Counted from the first letter of the stretch, positions 35,325-43,063 are shown. The stretch: 64,000 bases of DNA from JAVVHH01 sp965276815 (GCA_965276815.1 CBDIBE010000011.1:558001-622000); one strand, 5' to 3'. Made by a program: numbers and translations. The notes: generated by a model from the letters alone, not told the origin.

Positions 35325-36824
35325 ATGCGCCGCTTATTCCTTGCCCTGATCGCCTTGGCCCTGGCCAGCCCCGCCCTGGCCGAGACGACACTGACGATCG
35401 GCTTGCGGGAAGATCCGGACGTGCTCGACCCGGCGCTGGGGTCTGCCTATGTCAGCCGGGTCGTCTACGCGGCAATGTGCGACAAGCTGATCGACATCGA
35501 TGACAAGCTGAACCTCGTCCCGCAATTGGCGACCTCATGGAACTATGCGGATCCGCTGCACCTCATCCTGCATCTGCGGCCGGGCGTCCTCTTCCAGGAC
35601 GGCGAAAAGTTCGATGCCGAGTCCGTCAAATACAATCTCAACCGCGACCTGACGATCAAGGGCAGCATGCGCGTCGGCGAGATCAACGCGATCGCCGCCA
35701 TCGAAATCGTCGATCCGCTCACGGTTCGGCTGGTGCTCAAAGCGCCCTCCGCGCCGTTGCTCAGCATGCTGACCGACCGCGCCGGAATCATGATCTCGCC
35801 GAAGGCCGCCGAAGCGGAGGGTGCAAACTTCGGCGCCCACCCGGTCTGTGCGGGCCCGTTTCAATTCGAAAGCCGAGTCGTGCAGGACAGCATCGTGCTG
35901 ACCCGCTTCCCCCGCTACTGGGACGCGGCAAACTACCATTTCGACCGGGTCGTGTACCGGCCAATGCCGAACTCCTCGGTTCGGCTGGCCAATCTGCAGG
36001 CGGGAACCATCGACCTGTCCGAGCAGATCCTACCCACCGACATCCCCACCGTACAGCAGGACAGCAAGCTGAAGCTCGCGATCGGCGACGGCCTCGCCTA
36101 TAACGGCATCAACTTCAACATCGCCAACGGTCCTGACGGCAACACGCCGATTGGCCAAAGCAGCCTCGTCCGGCATGCCTTCGAGCTCTCGCTCGACCGC
36201 GCCACGATCAATCAAGTCGTCTACAACGGGCTCAACACCCCGACCGCGCAAGCCAACCCGCCGAGCTCGCCTTACTACACCGCCTCCGTGCTGCCGCCGG
36301 CCCGCGACGTCGCCGCCGCGAAGGCGCTGCTGCACCAAGCGGGCGTGCCGATCCCGGTGCCGGTCACCTTGACGGTGACGAACAACCCGGACCAGCAGCA
36401 GATCGCCGAGATCATCCAGTCCATGGCCGCCGAAGCCGGCTTCGACGTCCGGATCAAGGTGATGGAGTTCGCCTCCGCCTTACAGGCGGGCTATTCGGGC
36501 CAGTTCCAGATGTTCATGATCGGCTGGTCCGGCCGCGTCGACCCGGATGGCAACACCTGGCAGCTCCTGCACACCGGGGGCGCCTTCAACTATGGCAAGT
36601 GGACCAACCCGGCCGCCGATCAGCTCCTCGACGAAGCAAGGACCGTGTTCGACCCGCAGCAGCGCCAGGCACTCTATGCGCGCTTCTGGGCGATCGAGCG
36701 CCAGGACCTACCGTTGCTCTATCTCTGGACGCAAAAAAATGTCGTCGGCATGAAGACATCGCTCCACGGCTTCCAGCAAGTGCCAGACGGGCTGATCAGG
36801 CTGCGGGGCCTGCATTTCGAATAG
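35325..36824 (+). CDS. Peptide-type (family 5) ABC substrate-binding protein
   Basis: 499 residues. A Sec signal at 1-19 (LFLALIALALASPALA) precedes a mature chain beginning TTLTIGLREDPDVLDPALG, typical of DppA/OppA proteins. Also LRPGVLFQDGEKFDAESVKYNLNR, CAGPFQFES and GWSGRVDPDGNTWQL. It follows CapA after 79 bases and is likely the last gene of the ggt operon. No permease or ATPase accompanies it. Its ligand may be a gamma-glutamyl peptide or a cyclic peptide, inferred from neighbours only. Confidence 0.9.
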   Translation: MRRLFLALIALALASPALAETTLTIGLREDPDVLDPALGSAYVSRVVYAAMCDKLIDIDDKLNLVPQLATSWNYADPLHLILHLRPGVLFQDGEKFDAESVKYNLNRDLTIKGSMRVGEINAIAAIEIVDPLTVRLVLKAPSAPLLSMLTDRAGIMISPKAAEAEGANFGAHPVCAGPFQFESRVVQDSIVLTRFPRYWDAANYHFDRVVYRPMPNSSVRLANLQAGTIDLSEQILPTDIPTVQQDSKLKLAIGDGLAYNGINFNIANGPDGNTPIGQSSLVRHAFELSLDRATINQVVYNGLNTPTAQANPPSSPYYTASVLPPARDVAAAKALLHQAGVPIPVPVTLTVTNNPDQQQIAEIIQSMAAEAGFDVRIKVMEFASALQAGYSGQFQMFMIGWSGRVDPDGNTWQLLHTGGAFNYGKWTNPAADQLLDEARTVFDPQQRQALYARFWAIERQDLPLLYLWTQKNVVGMKTSLHGFQQVPDGLIRLRGLHFE

Positions 36825-37457
36825 AGCGGCAAGCTCGAACGCCGCCGCGCGGTTTTTACTTCCCATGCAACGCAAGCGGCCGGCAGCCGCCCGGTCGTTG
36901 CCGGAAAGTACAATGGACCTGCCCGTCCCGTGACAGGGCTGTTCAGACCAAATCTGTCCAAAAGAGCGAACTCGGACAACGCTGGCGAGTGCGACTTAAA
37001 AGCTGTTGCCGGCATACGTGTAGCGCACCGGTAGGGCCAAAACCCAAGGGTGTAGGGCACAAACCACGGCGCTGCCCACCGTTCCTGCATTCTCGAATCG
37101 TCCGGCCGGACACGATCAGCCAGGCAGGGCACGCTCCGCTGGCCGCTTGTTCGCATGCCATCGAGGGCGCCAAGCGACGCAAATTATAGTTCTGCGCGGA
37201 GTTGCGGGCAGCAGATTAACCAGTGTGAGTTGTATCGCTTCCACGACATGACAATATTACTGGCCATGCTCTGATGCGGATGACAGCATAACAATAGTAG
37301 ACACATCGTCGTCAACGATCTTTTACAACCAAGGGAACGTCCGATATTTTGGAATATTTGATGTTATTTTAACTTCGATTTAATGAGTTGTGTGTAGCAT
37401 CTCTTTTCTCCTTCTGCTAACTCTTGGGACAGGCAATGACGCCTTGGAGTTGAACAA
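36825..37457. other. 633-base intergenic region with AT-rich 3' half
   Basis: No convincing gene on either strand; the open frames here lack family features and good ribosome sites. The first 370 bases have ordinary composition. From about 37200 to 37400 the sequence becomes clearly AT-rich against the genome (for example GGAATATTTGATGTTATTTT), ending at the mini-gene at 37458. This is consistent with a regulated promoter region or acquired DNA. Confidence 0.55.
37344..37386 (+). promoter_or_regulatory. Candidate promoter and operator for the mini-gene
   Basis: TTGATG (37358-37363) and TAATGA (37381-37386) are separated by 17 bases, a plausible sigma-70 pair. Immediately upstream, ATATT-TTGG-AATAT (37344-37357) is a perfect small inverted repeat ending where the -35 begins, a possible regulator site. 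Predicted by eye only. Confidence 0.4.
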
Positions 37458-37538
37458 ATGTCCCAGACCACCAAGACCAAGCCGAGCACCAAGGACTCTG
37501 GCCGCGTTCGCGTCGGCGGCGGCTGCATGCGCTTCTAA
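37458..37538 (+). CDS. 26-residue peptide, RiPP precursor-like
   Basis: ATG (37458) to TAA (37538), with GGAG 8 bases upstream. The first half, MSQTTKTKPSTKDS, is rich in Thr, Lys and Ser; the second half is GRVRVGGGCMRF, with a Gly run, a single Cys and an aromatic C-terminus. This split resembles a leader plus core of a ribosomally made, modified peptide, and the next gene encodes an uncharacterised DUF6065-like protein. A GC hairpin separates the two, as is common where a precursor must outnumber its enzyme. Alternatives: a regulatory leader peptide or a small toxin. No known family is recognised, so it may also be a chance reading frame. Confidence 0.5.
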   Translation: MSQTTKTKPSTKDSGRVRVGGGCMRF

Positions 37539-37547
37539 AGGCAACGA

Positions 37548-37576
37548 GGCGGCGCGCCCAAGGGTGCGCTGCCGCC
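37548..37576 (+). terminator. GC hairpin between mini-gene and DUF6065-like gene (attenuator-like)
   Basis: GGCGGC and GCGC pair with GCGC and GCCGCC around a short loop (CCCAAGGG region), with two single-base bulges. It lies 9 bases after the mini-gene stop and 14 bases before the next ATG. No T tract follows, so partial termination or mRNA 3'-end protection is more likely than a full stop. Confidence 0.5.
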
Positions 37577-37590
37577 TGTCTTAGCCAAAA

Positions 37591-38373
37591 ATGACATATT
37601 CGCATCTTGTTCAGTTTGTTCGTATGATACCGGACGCTCGGCCTCCCAAACGGGCCGAGCGGTCCGCTGCAGGCTATCTCCCCAGTCGAGCGATGCGCTA
37701 CTGTGACGCGCTGACTTCCGCCACCGGATACGGATATTGGGTCTTCCCACCCATCGACATCCGCCTGCTTTGGGACGGCGAGCAGGTGTTCTGGTCTATG
37801 GGCGACGACGAGGAGTGGCTCCCCTTGTCAGGCACCGACAGCAGTGCGCTCCAATACCCCGACTACGCCGAGCACTTCGACTCGGTGGCGCCCGAGGAGT
37901 TTCGCGGCTACTCGCCGCCATTTCTGACGGCGCTTCCCGAACTGGGAGGGGTGCAGATCTGGACCGGGCTGATCGCCAAGACTCGGCCGGGCTGGAGCTT
38001 GTCGGTCCGCTCTCCCGTCAACCTGCCGGGCATACCAGGCCTCGTCGCCTGGGAAGGAATTGTCGAAACCGACCTTTGGCTCGGTCCGCTGTTCAACAAT
38101 TTCCGCATCACCCGCACCAACTTCACGGTCCATATCCGTGCGAGTGCGCCCTTTTTGCAGGTTCAGCCTATCCCGCAGATCGCCTACCGCGATGATGTAC
38201 AATCCGATTTCGATTGCACGGAAGCGGAAAGCCTAACGGCCGAGGATTGGCACCGCCTAAGCGACGTGCTACTACCTCAGCCAGATTTGGAAGTTCGGCA
38301 AGGCAGCTACGCGGTCGCGGTCCGCAAGCGCCGACTGTGCCCGTTTGACCACAAGGCGCTCCTTGAAGACTAG
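37591..38373 (+). CDS. DUF6065-like protein of unknown function
   Basis: 260 residues, soluble, no signal peptide. It is rich in Trp, Tyr and Pro: AGYLPSRAMRYCDALTSATG, GYWVFPPIDIRLLWDGEQVFW, FLTALPELGGVQIWTGL, WEGIVETDLWLGPLFNNF, and a Cys near the end (RRLCPFD). The YWVFPPIDI..LWDG pattern is what I recall of proteins labelled DUF6065; not checked. No catalytic motif of a known enzyme is seen. It starts 52 bases after the mini-gene and ends 7 bases from a convergent regulator. It might modify, bind or respond to the upstream peptide; that is a hypothesis from position only. Confidence 0.7.
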   Translation: MTYSHLVQFVRMIPDARPPKRAERSAAGYLPSRAMRYCDALTSATGYGYWVFPPIDIRLLWDGEQVFWSMGDDEEWLPLSGTDSSALQYPDYAEHFDSVAPEEFRGYSPPFLTALPELGGVQIWTGLIAKTRPGWSLSVRSPVNLPGIPGLVAWEGIVETDLWLGPLFNNFRITRTNFTVHIRASAPFLQVQPIPQIAYRDDVQSDFDCTEAESLTAEDWHRLSDVLLPQPDLEVRQGSYAVAVRKRRLCPFDHKALLED

Positions 38374-38379
38374 CAGGCC

Positions 38380-40281
38380 TCAGTCCGGCACTCCCGCCCG
38401 GCGCAAGCCGTCCGCGTAGTATTGTAAGTCGTCGGCCTGGAATGGCGGTCGCGCAATCAGTTTTCCAACGGAAATGTCGGGCTCGATCGAACTTAGCTTT
38501 GCGAGCAACTCCTCCGCATCCTTGGTGCGGCCGAGATGGCCAAGGACACACAGGTACGATCTTAAGGCGGACGCATGACCCGGTTGCCGTTCCAATACCA
38601 CTTCGGCCAAGCCACTGGCTTCGTCGAGCTCACGCCTGAACAAGTGCGCAACCATCAACGCATGTTCCACAAAAAAGATGTGCGGATCTCGCGGCGAGAG
38701 CGCTTGGGCCATGACACCGTGACGCAGTGCGGTTGCATGATCGCCGCTGTAAATTTTGGACCACGAGCTTAGCGTCCAAGCGATCGGCAGATTCGGGTTG
38801 AGTTCGATGGCCCGCGCGTGTAGGTGCAGTGCGCCGCGGACGTCATGCAGCAAGTACGCCTTGACGTGCCCGGCGACCGCAACCGCCCTGGCGTCAAGAT
38901 GATCGAGCAGCACCGCACGCTCGGCAGACGCCCCGGCCATCTCGGTCACCTCGTGCGCATCCTCGGCCCAGCCTTGGCCCACGGCCATAATGCCCCAATA
39001 GGCCAGCCAGGCATGGGCCGCGGCATAGTCGGGATCGGCGTCGATGGCACGGGACAGGAGCTCGCGCGCCCGCATGAATTTCGGCCTGTCGAGCCGGAAG
39101 ATGCCCTGGATCGCCGTTAGGACCGAGTGGTGCGCCGCAGCGACTTCGGTCTTGGCGAACCCCCCCGCCGCCCACCGCCGCTGATGCAGCTCCGGATCGA
39201 CCTGCGCCACCGTCTCCGACGCGATCCGATCCTGCAGCGAGAACAGATCGTCGAGCGAGCCTTCGAACCGATTGCTCCAAATGACCTCGAAATCCAGCAC
39301 GACATCGAGCAAAGTCACGTTCACCCGGACCTTGTCGCCTATCACCTGGATGGTGCCGTCGATGATGTAGTCGAGCTGATAGGTTCGGCATCGCCCGATC
39401 GCGTCGGCCGCAGGGCCGGTTCCGTCCCAGAAGGTTGCCGTCGCGATCAGCCGTGGCGCGCGGAACCGGGCGAGCGCGGCCGACACTTCCTCGGCCATGC
39501 CGAGCGCAATCCCTCGCCCGAGCGGCGCGCCCAGGCTGCGGAACGGCAGAACCGCCATTCGCCAGCCGAGCTGATGGTTCGGGATGTCCGCATTGGCCGA
39601 GAACGCCGATGGAAAGCGGTCAAGCTTCTCGAAACTCGCGCCGACCGACGGATGCCCAAAAATCTTCTGCGGATCGTACGGACCGCGGCCGAAATCCGAC
39701 CCCGCCCCAAGCGTTCCGCCCGCCACCCCGCCCAGCGGCGCCGGCCGCACCGACATTGCCAGCCCAGGCGGTGGCTCAAGCGCTTTCCGATAGCCGATTT
39801 CCACCCACAGACGGTCAAGGTACGCGTCGAACGCCGGCGAAAGGCCCCGCAAGTCGCGGCATAGCGCAATCCCGGGATCACTCGGCTCCGGCCGTTCGTT
39901 CGGATTCATGTCCAGCACGTCGATCCAGATGGATTCCGCCTCCAGCAAGATGCGGCCGCGCTTCTGCGTCAGCAAATACGGCCGGCCGCACGCCGTCAGC
40001 AGCGGCTGCAGCTCACCCAGCGCTTGCCGTAGCGAATTGGCCACCGCCTCCCGGTGCTTGCCTCCCCAAAGCAGCGCACCAGCAACCGCCCGCAGCGCTC
40101 CTTGCGGCCGCGCCATCGCGATAATACATAGCAGCGCGCGGGCCTTCCGGCTAACCGGCAGCAGCGAAACCCCCTGCTCATCTTCCGCCCGGAAGTCGCC
40201 TATTAGATGAAGCCATATCCGATGCGGCGTTACAGGAACGTCAGCGCTCCGTTCTTCCGCTCGCTCTAAGTCATTACCCAT
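38380..40281 (-). CDS. Winged-helix transcriptional regulator with TolB-like and TPR regions
   Basis: About 633 residues. The N-terminal 110 residues form an OmpR/SARP-type winged helix (HLIGDFRAEDEQGVSLLPVS, RKARALLCIIAMA, VANSLRQALGELQPLL). A linker of about 100 residues leads to a TolB-N/adenylate-cyclase-associated domain (WRMAVLPFRSLGAPLGRGIA, YIIDGTIQVIGDKVRVNV, SLQDRIASETVAQVDPEL). The last 250 residues are TPR-like (MRARELLSRAIDADPDYAAA, LHARAIELNPNLPIAW). Similar regulators sense signals through the TPR part. Convergent with the DUF6065-like gene and divergent from the MFS gene, so it may control either. Start ATG 40281; a GTG three codons upstream is an alternative. Confidence 0.82.
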   Translation of the reverse strand: MGNDLERAEERSADVPVTPHRIWLHLIGDFRAEDEQGVSLLPVSRKARALLCIIAMARPQGALRAVAGALLWGGKHREAVANSLRQALGELQPLLTACGRPYLLTQKRGRILLEAESIWIDVLDMNPNERPEPSDPGIALCRDLRGLSPAFDAYLDRLWVEIGYRKALEPPPGLAMSVRPAPLGGVAGGTLGAGSDFGRGPYDPQKIFGHPSVGASFEKLDRFPSAFSANADIPNHQLGWRMAVLPFRSLGAPLGRGIALGMAEEVSAALARFRAPRLIATATFWDGTGPAADAIGRCRTYQLDYIIDGTIQVIGDKVRVNVTLLDVVLDFEVIWSNRFEGSLDDLFSLQDRIASETVAQVDPELHQRRWAAGGFAKTEVAAAHHSVLTAIQGIFRLDRPKFMRARELLSRAIDADPDYAAAHAWLAYWGIMAVGQGWAEDAHEVTEMAGASAERAVLLDHLDARAVAVAGHVKAYLLHDVRGALHLHARAIELNPNLPIAWTLSSWSKIYSGDHATALRHGVMAQALSPRDPHIFFVEHALMVAHLFRRELDEASGLAEVVLERQPGHASALRSYLCVLGHLGRTKDAEELLAKLSSIEPDISVGKLIARPPFQADDLQYYADGLRRAGVPD

Positions 40282-40490
40282 TTTTCCCACGTCCCCAGCG
40301 CGTAGGGTGTTTCACTGGCTATGATACAACTCTAAGTCTGTCTCCGCTATCCACCTGTCGGGCTCTGCGGCATCAATGCATGCGATTTGGCTCAAAAAGA
40401 CCGCCAACCCCCACCCGGGCCCTGCCTAAGTGCCCGGACCGCGCGCCTTATTTCCAACAATGACATTGCAGATTTGGTGACACGAACCCG

Positions 40491-41705
40491 GTGCGAGTCG
40501 CTTGGAGCAGTTCCTGGTTTACGCTTCTTCTCGGCATCTTTGCAGGATTGCCGGCGCTTTCCATTGACCTGAGTGCCCCGACCCTCATCGAACTCCCTGC
40601 CGCCCTGAACACCTCGGTTACCGTTGCCGGCCTGACGCTCTCGCTGTTCATGGTGGGTTTCGCGCTTGGTTTGCTGGCCGGCGGTCGTGTCTCGGATCAG
40701 CTCGGCCGGCGCCCTGTGTTGCTCGGCAGCCTCGTCGTCTATTGCCTAGCCGGCATTATCTGCGCGGCCGCAAGTTCCGGCCCGGGCCTGGTCTACGCCA
40801 GAATCCTGCAAGGGATGGGCGCCGGCGCGTGCTCTGTGATGGCGTCGGCCATGGTGCAGGACCTGTTCCAGGGCGAGGAGGCACGGCGCAAGCGGTCCTA
40901 CGTGACGATTGTCAACGGAGTCGTCCCAGTGATGGCGCCCGCCCTTGGTGCCTGGTTGAGCGCGGCCGCCGGCTGGCGCTCCGTCCACGTGGTTCTGGCT
41001 GTCGCCGGGACCGCGCTCCTGGCCATCGTCTGGGCCAGCGTCGCGGAGAGTCGCCCCACTGCCAACGCCTCCCGCATCGGGCCACGGCTGGAGCCCGGCC
41101 TCATGCGCTTGCGCGACGACTGGCGCTTCATCGGCCTCGCTCTGGTGAACGCCTTCAGCTACGCCGCCCTCTTCGCCTACATCGCCGGCGCGCCTATGGT
41201 GACGATGCGGATCATGGGCCTCCCGTCCGGGATTTACGCAGCCGTGTTCGCCTCGACCGCCCTGGCCCTCAGCGCCGGCGCCCTCACCAGCGCCCGGCTC
41301 GGCGGCCGCGGACCGGGCGCCGCCACCCTGGTCTGGCCAAGCCTCGTCATCCAGGCGGGATCAGCGATCGGCCTGGCCCTCTTCGCCGCCGAGCACGTCA
41401 CGCCGGGCATCGTATTAATGCCGCTGCTGCTCATCACCTGCTACGCCCGCGGCATCATCGCCCCGAACCTGCTGCATCTGACCGTAGGCCTCCGGCAGCG
41501 CGATGCAGGAATGGCCTCCGCCTTCGTCGGCGTTCTGCAGCTGGCTGGCGGGGCGCTGTCGAGCGCCGCCGTGGCCGCCTTCCTGCCGGCGTATGGCATC
41601 ATGGCGGTTGCCGCGACCATGGCCCTGCTCACGGGAGCCGCCGCAATGCTGTGGCTTGCCATCGCCTTCGCCCGATCCCGCGCCCGGCAACATCCCGCCG
41701 CCTGA
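40491..41705 (+). CDS. MFS drug/peptide exporter (Bcr/CflA-like)
   Basis: 404 residues from GTG 40491, 12 membrane helices. Between TM2 and TM3 it has GLLAGGRVSDQLGRRPVLLG (MFS motif A), then LQGMGAGACSVMASAMVQDLF and VVPVMAPALGAWLSAAAGW, the antiporter motif C region seen in 12-TM drug exporters of the Bcr/CflA group. It probably uses the proton gradient to expel a small molecule. It is divergent from the winged-helix/TPR regulator across about 210 bases. It could export a product of the adjacent peptide locus, though bicyclomycin-type drugs or sulfonamides are the usual family substrates. Confidence 0.87.
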   Translation: MRVAWSSSWFTLLLGIFAGLPALSIDLSAPTLIELPAALNTSVTVAGLTLSLFMVGFALGLLAGGRVSDQLGRRPVLLGSLVVYCLAGIICAAASSGPGLVYARILQGMGAGACSVMASAMVQDLFQGEEARRKRSYVTIVNGVVPVMAPALGAWLSAAAGWRSVHVVLAVAGTALLAIVWASVAESRPTANASRIGPRLEPGLMRLRDDWRFIGLALVNAFSYAALFAYIAGAPMVTMRIMGLPSGIYAAVFASTALALSAGALTSARLGGRGPGAATLVWPSLVIQAGSAIGLALFAAEHVTPGIVLMPLLLITCYARGIIAPNLLHLTVGLRQRDAGMASAFVGVLQLAGGALSSAAVAAFLPAYGIMAVAATMALLTGAAAMLWLAIAFARSRARQHPAA

Positions 41706-41769
41706 ACGCCTGCACGTGGTTTTTTGTGCGCCGCAGCATAAATCCTTGCCGACCCATCTTGCATCCGTT

Positions 41770-41796
41770 TTGACAACACTTATGTTGCAGTGCAAC
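41770..41796 (+). promoter_or_regulatory. TTGACA box with adjacent GTTGCA-G-TGCAAC palindrome
   Basis: TTGACA (41770-41775) is a full -35 consensus, but no clear -10 was found 16-18 bases on. Eight bases later lies a perfect 6+1+6 inverted repeat, GTTGCA-G-TGCAAC (41784-41796). TGCA-rich palindromes of this shape serve as repressor sites in alphaproteobacteria (for example PhaR-type). It lies 60 bases before the small gene at 41856. Confidence 0.45.
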
Positions 41797-41855
41797 AAGC
41801 TGGGAACGTCCTGACGATAACGCGGCCCTCACGGGCCGAACACAGGACGCAACAG

Positions 41856-42059
41856 ATGCACATCATCCCAATGGCCGCCGCCGCTCTGCAGAAGCTCCGT
41901 TCTGCCGCCCGCCACCCGGCTCCCGCTACCAAGTCGCCAGAGGAGCAGATTACCGGCGTCTCGTTCATCGAGCAGGAGCCTGACCTGGCGAAAGAGGCAG
42001 GCGCCGGCACGCTTGAAATCTCCGGCTGGGCCGCCAGCGGCCACCCCTCCGCCGAGTGA
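41856..42059 (+). CDS. Small hypothetical protein upstream of DUF1127 gene
   Basis: 67 residues from the ATG at 41856 (AGGA 8 bases upstream): MHIIPMAAAALQKLRSAARH, then a polar acidic half with EEQITGVSFIEQEPDLAKEA. No family recognised, no membrane segment. It is followed after 15 bases by the DUF1127 gene, so the two are probably one transcript behind the TTGACA/palindrome region. A longer form from 41790 is possible but would start inside the likely 5' untranslated region. Confidence 0.55.
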   Translation: MHIIPMAAAALQKLRSAARHPAPATKSPEEQITGVSFIEQEPDLAKEAGAGTLEISGWAASGHPSAE

Positions 42060-42074
42060 GCTAGGAATCCCGAA

Positions 42075-42293
42075 ATGGCAACCCGTTCGTCCACCCCGAC
42101 CCAAACTGCCGTAATCGCGGCCGCGCCCTTCCCAGGTGTCTGGCAGGCGTTCCGCCATCGCTTCGCGCGCTGGCAGGATGCCAATCGGATCGCCGATGAG
42201 CTTCACCTGCTCAGCGCCAGGGAACTCGCCGATCTCGGCTTGAGCCAGTCCGACGTCACGGCGGTGATCCGCGGCACCTATCGCCGCGATTAG
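42075..42293 (+). CDS. DUF1127 domain small protein
   Basis: 72 residues. The C-terminal half, DELHLLSARELADLGLSQSDV, is the DUF1127 signature (L..Ls.reL.DiGls..di), preceded by a basic aromatic stretch, FRHRFARWQDAN. Small DUF1127 proteins affect phosphate and carbon metabolism and RNA turnover in alphaproteobacteria. AGGAA precedes the ATG. The TAG stop is formed by the first three bases of the 105-bp repeat, so an insertion may have set the present C-terminus (TYRRD). Confidence 0.85.
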   Translation: MATRSSTPTQTAVIAAAPFPGVWQAFRHRFARWQDANRIADELHLLSARELADLGLSQSDVTAVIRGTYRRD

Positions 42294-42395
42294 ACCGCTA
42301 TCGTCCTGACCGGAATCGGTCAGGACGTGAATCGCTGTCTCAAATAAAGCTAGACCTTTATCGGCCCGACCACAGTCAGGCCGATAAAGGTCTAG
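42291..42395 (+). repeat. 105-bp double-palindrome repeat, copy A
   Basis: Two hairpins in one unit. First, GTCCTGACCG-gaat-CGGTCAGGAC (42303-42326). Second, CTAGACCTTTATCGGCC ... GGCCGATAAAGGTCTAG (42350-42395), a 17-bp stem. A 23-base linker contains CGCTGTCTCAAATAAAG. An inverted copy with only 2 differences lies at 59291-59395. The ends TAGACC and GGTCTAG provide the TAG stops of both convergent neighbours, the DUF1127 and phosphoribosyltransferase genes. It resembles BIME/REP pairs; it may also serve as a two-way terminator. Confidence 0.88.
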
Positions 42396-43063
42396 CCGCC
42401 CGACTGGCGACTTGCCCTGTTGCGGGCCGCCTCCCGCAGCAGGGCGACCACCTCCTCGTCCGGCGTGGCGCTGAAATCCGCATAGTATTGGCCGACCGCA
42501 CCCATCCAGGCCGGGGTCAGCAAGCACTCGATCTCGTCCGCCTCCGGCCGCAAATCCTCCAAGTTCTCCGGCGCGCCAACCGGGACCGCCAATACGAGCC
42601 GCCCGGCGCCGCGTTGCCGTAACGCCCGCAGCGCCGCCCGCGCCGTCCCCCCAGTCGCCAGTCCGTCATCGACCAGGACAACCAGCCGCCCCTCGACCGG
42701 CACCGCAACCCGCGCCGGCGCATAGCGCTCGCGCCGCCGGGTCAACTCCGCGATCTCCCGCGCTGTCTCCGCCGCCACGTAACCCGGCGGCGGCGCCACC
42801 ACCCGCACCAGCCGCTCATCCATGACCACGACCGGCTCACGCCCCTCCGCCACGGCGCCCATCCCCAACTCTTTATGACCCGGCGCCCCGATCTTGCGGA
42901 CCAGCACAATGTCGAGCGGCGCATCCAATGCCTCGGCCACTTCGTAGGCCACCGGCACACCACCCCGCGGCAAAGCCAGCACAACCGGCTCCGCCGCGGC
43001 AAACCGTGCCAGCGCCGCCGCGAGTTGCCGCCCGGCGTCCCGCCGGTCCCTGAACCCGGTCAT
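42392..43063 (-). CDS. Phosphoribosyltransferase family protein
   Basis: 223 residues. PRPP-binding motif VVLVDDGLATGGTARAALRA (the D-D-G..TGGT loop), N-terminal FRDRRDAGRQLAAALARFA and VVLALPRGGVPVAYEVA, typical of the ComF-related 'predicted phosphoribosyltransferase' group often found in stress or plasmid-borne clusters. Substrate unknown. The ATG at 43063 follows GAGGAG by 9 bases and is preferred over an ATG touching that motif. Its TAG lies inside the 105-bp repeat, so the last residues (RQSGG) may have been set by the insertion. Confidence 0.87.
   Translation of the reverse strand: MTGFRDRRDAGRQLAAALARFAAAEPVVLALPRGGVPVAYEVAEALDAPLDIVLVRKIGAPGHKELGMGAVAEGREPVVVMDERLVRVVAPPPGYVAAETAREIAELTRRRERYAPARVAVPVEGRLVVLVDDGLATGGTARAALRALRQRGAGRLVLAVPVGAPENLEDLRPEADEIECLLTPAWMGAVGQYYADFSATPDEEVVALLREAARNRASRQSGG

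Noticed and set aside
36840..37190. Possible gene remnants (short frames on both strands) after the peptide-binding protein
   Set aside because: No recognisable motif, no ribosome site and no continuity between frames.
37390..37584. A 64-codon frame beginning with a hydrophobic stretch near the mini-gene
   Set aside because: No ribosome site, and its second half is the out-of-frame reading of the better supported 26-codon gene.
41829..42527. A 232-codon minus-strand frame sharing about 33 residues with a frame at 59266-59457
   Set aside because: The shared residues are just the translation of the 105-bp repeat in both places; there is no protein family. It did help to reveal the repeat.
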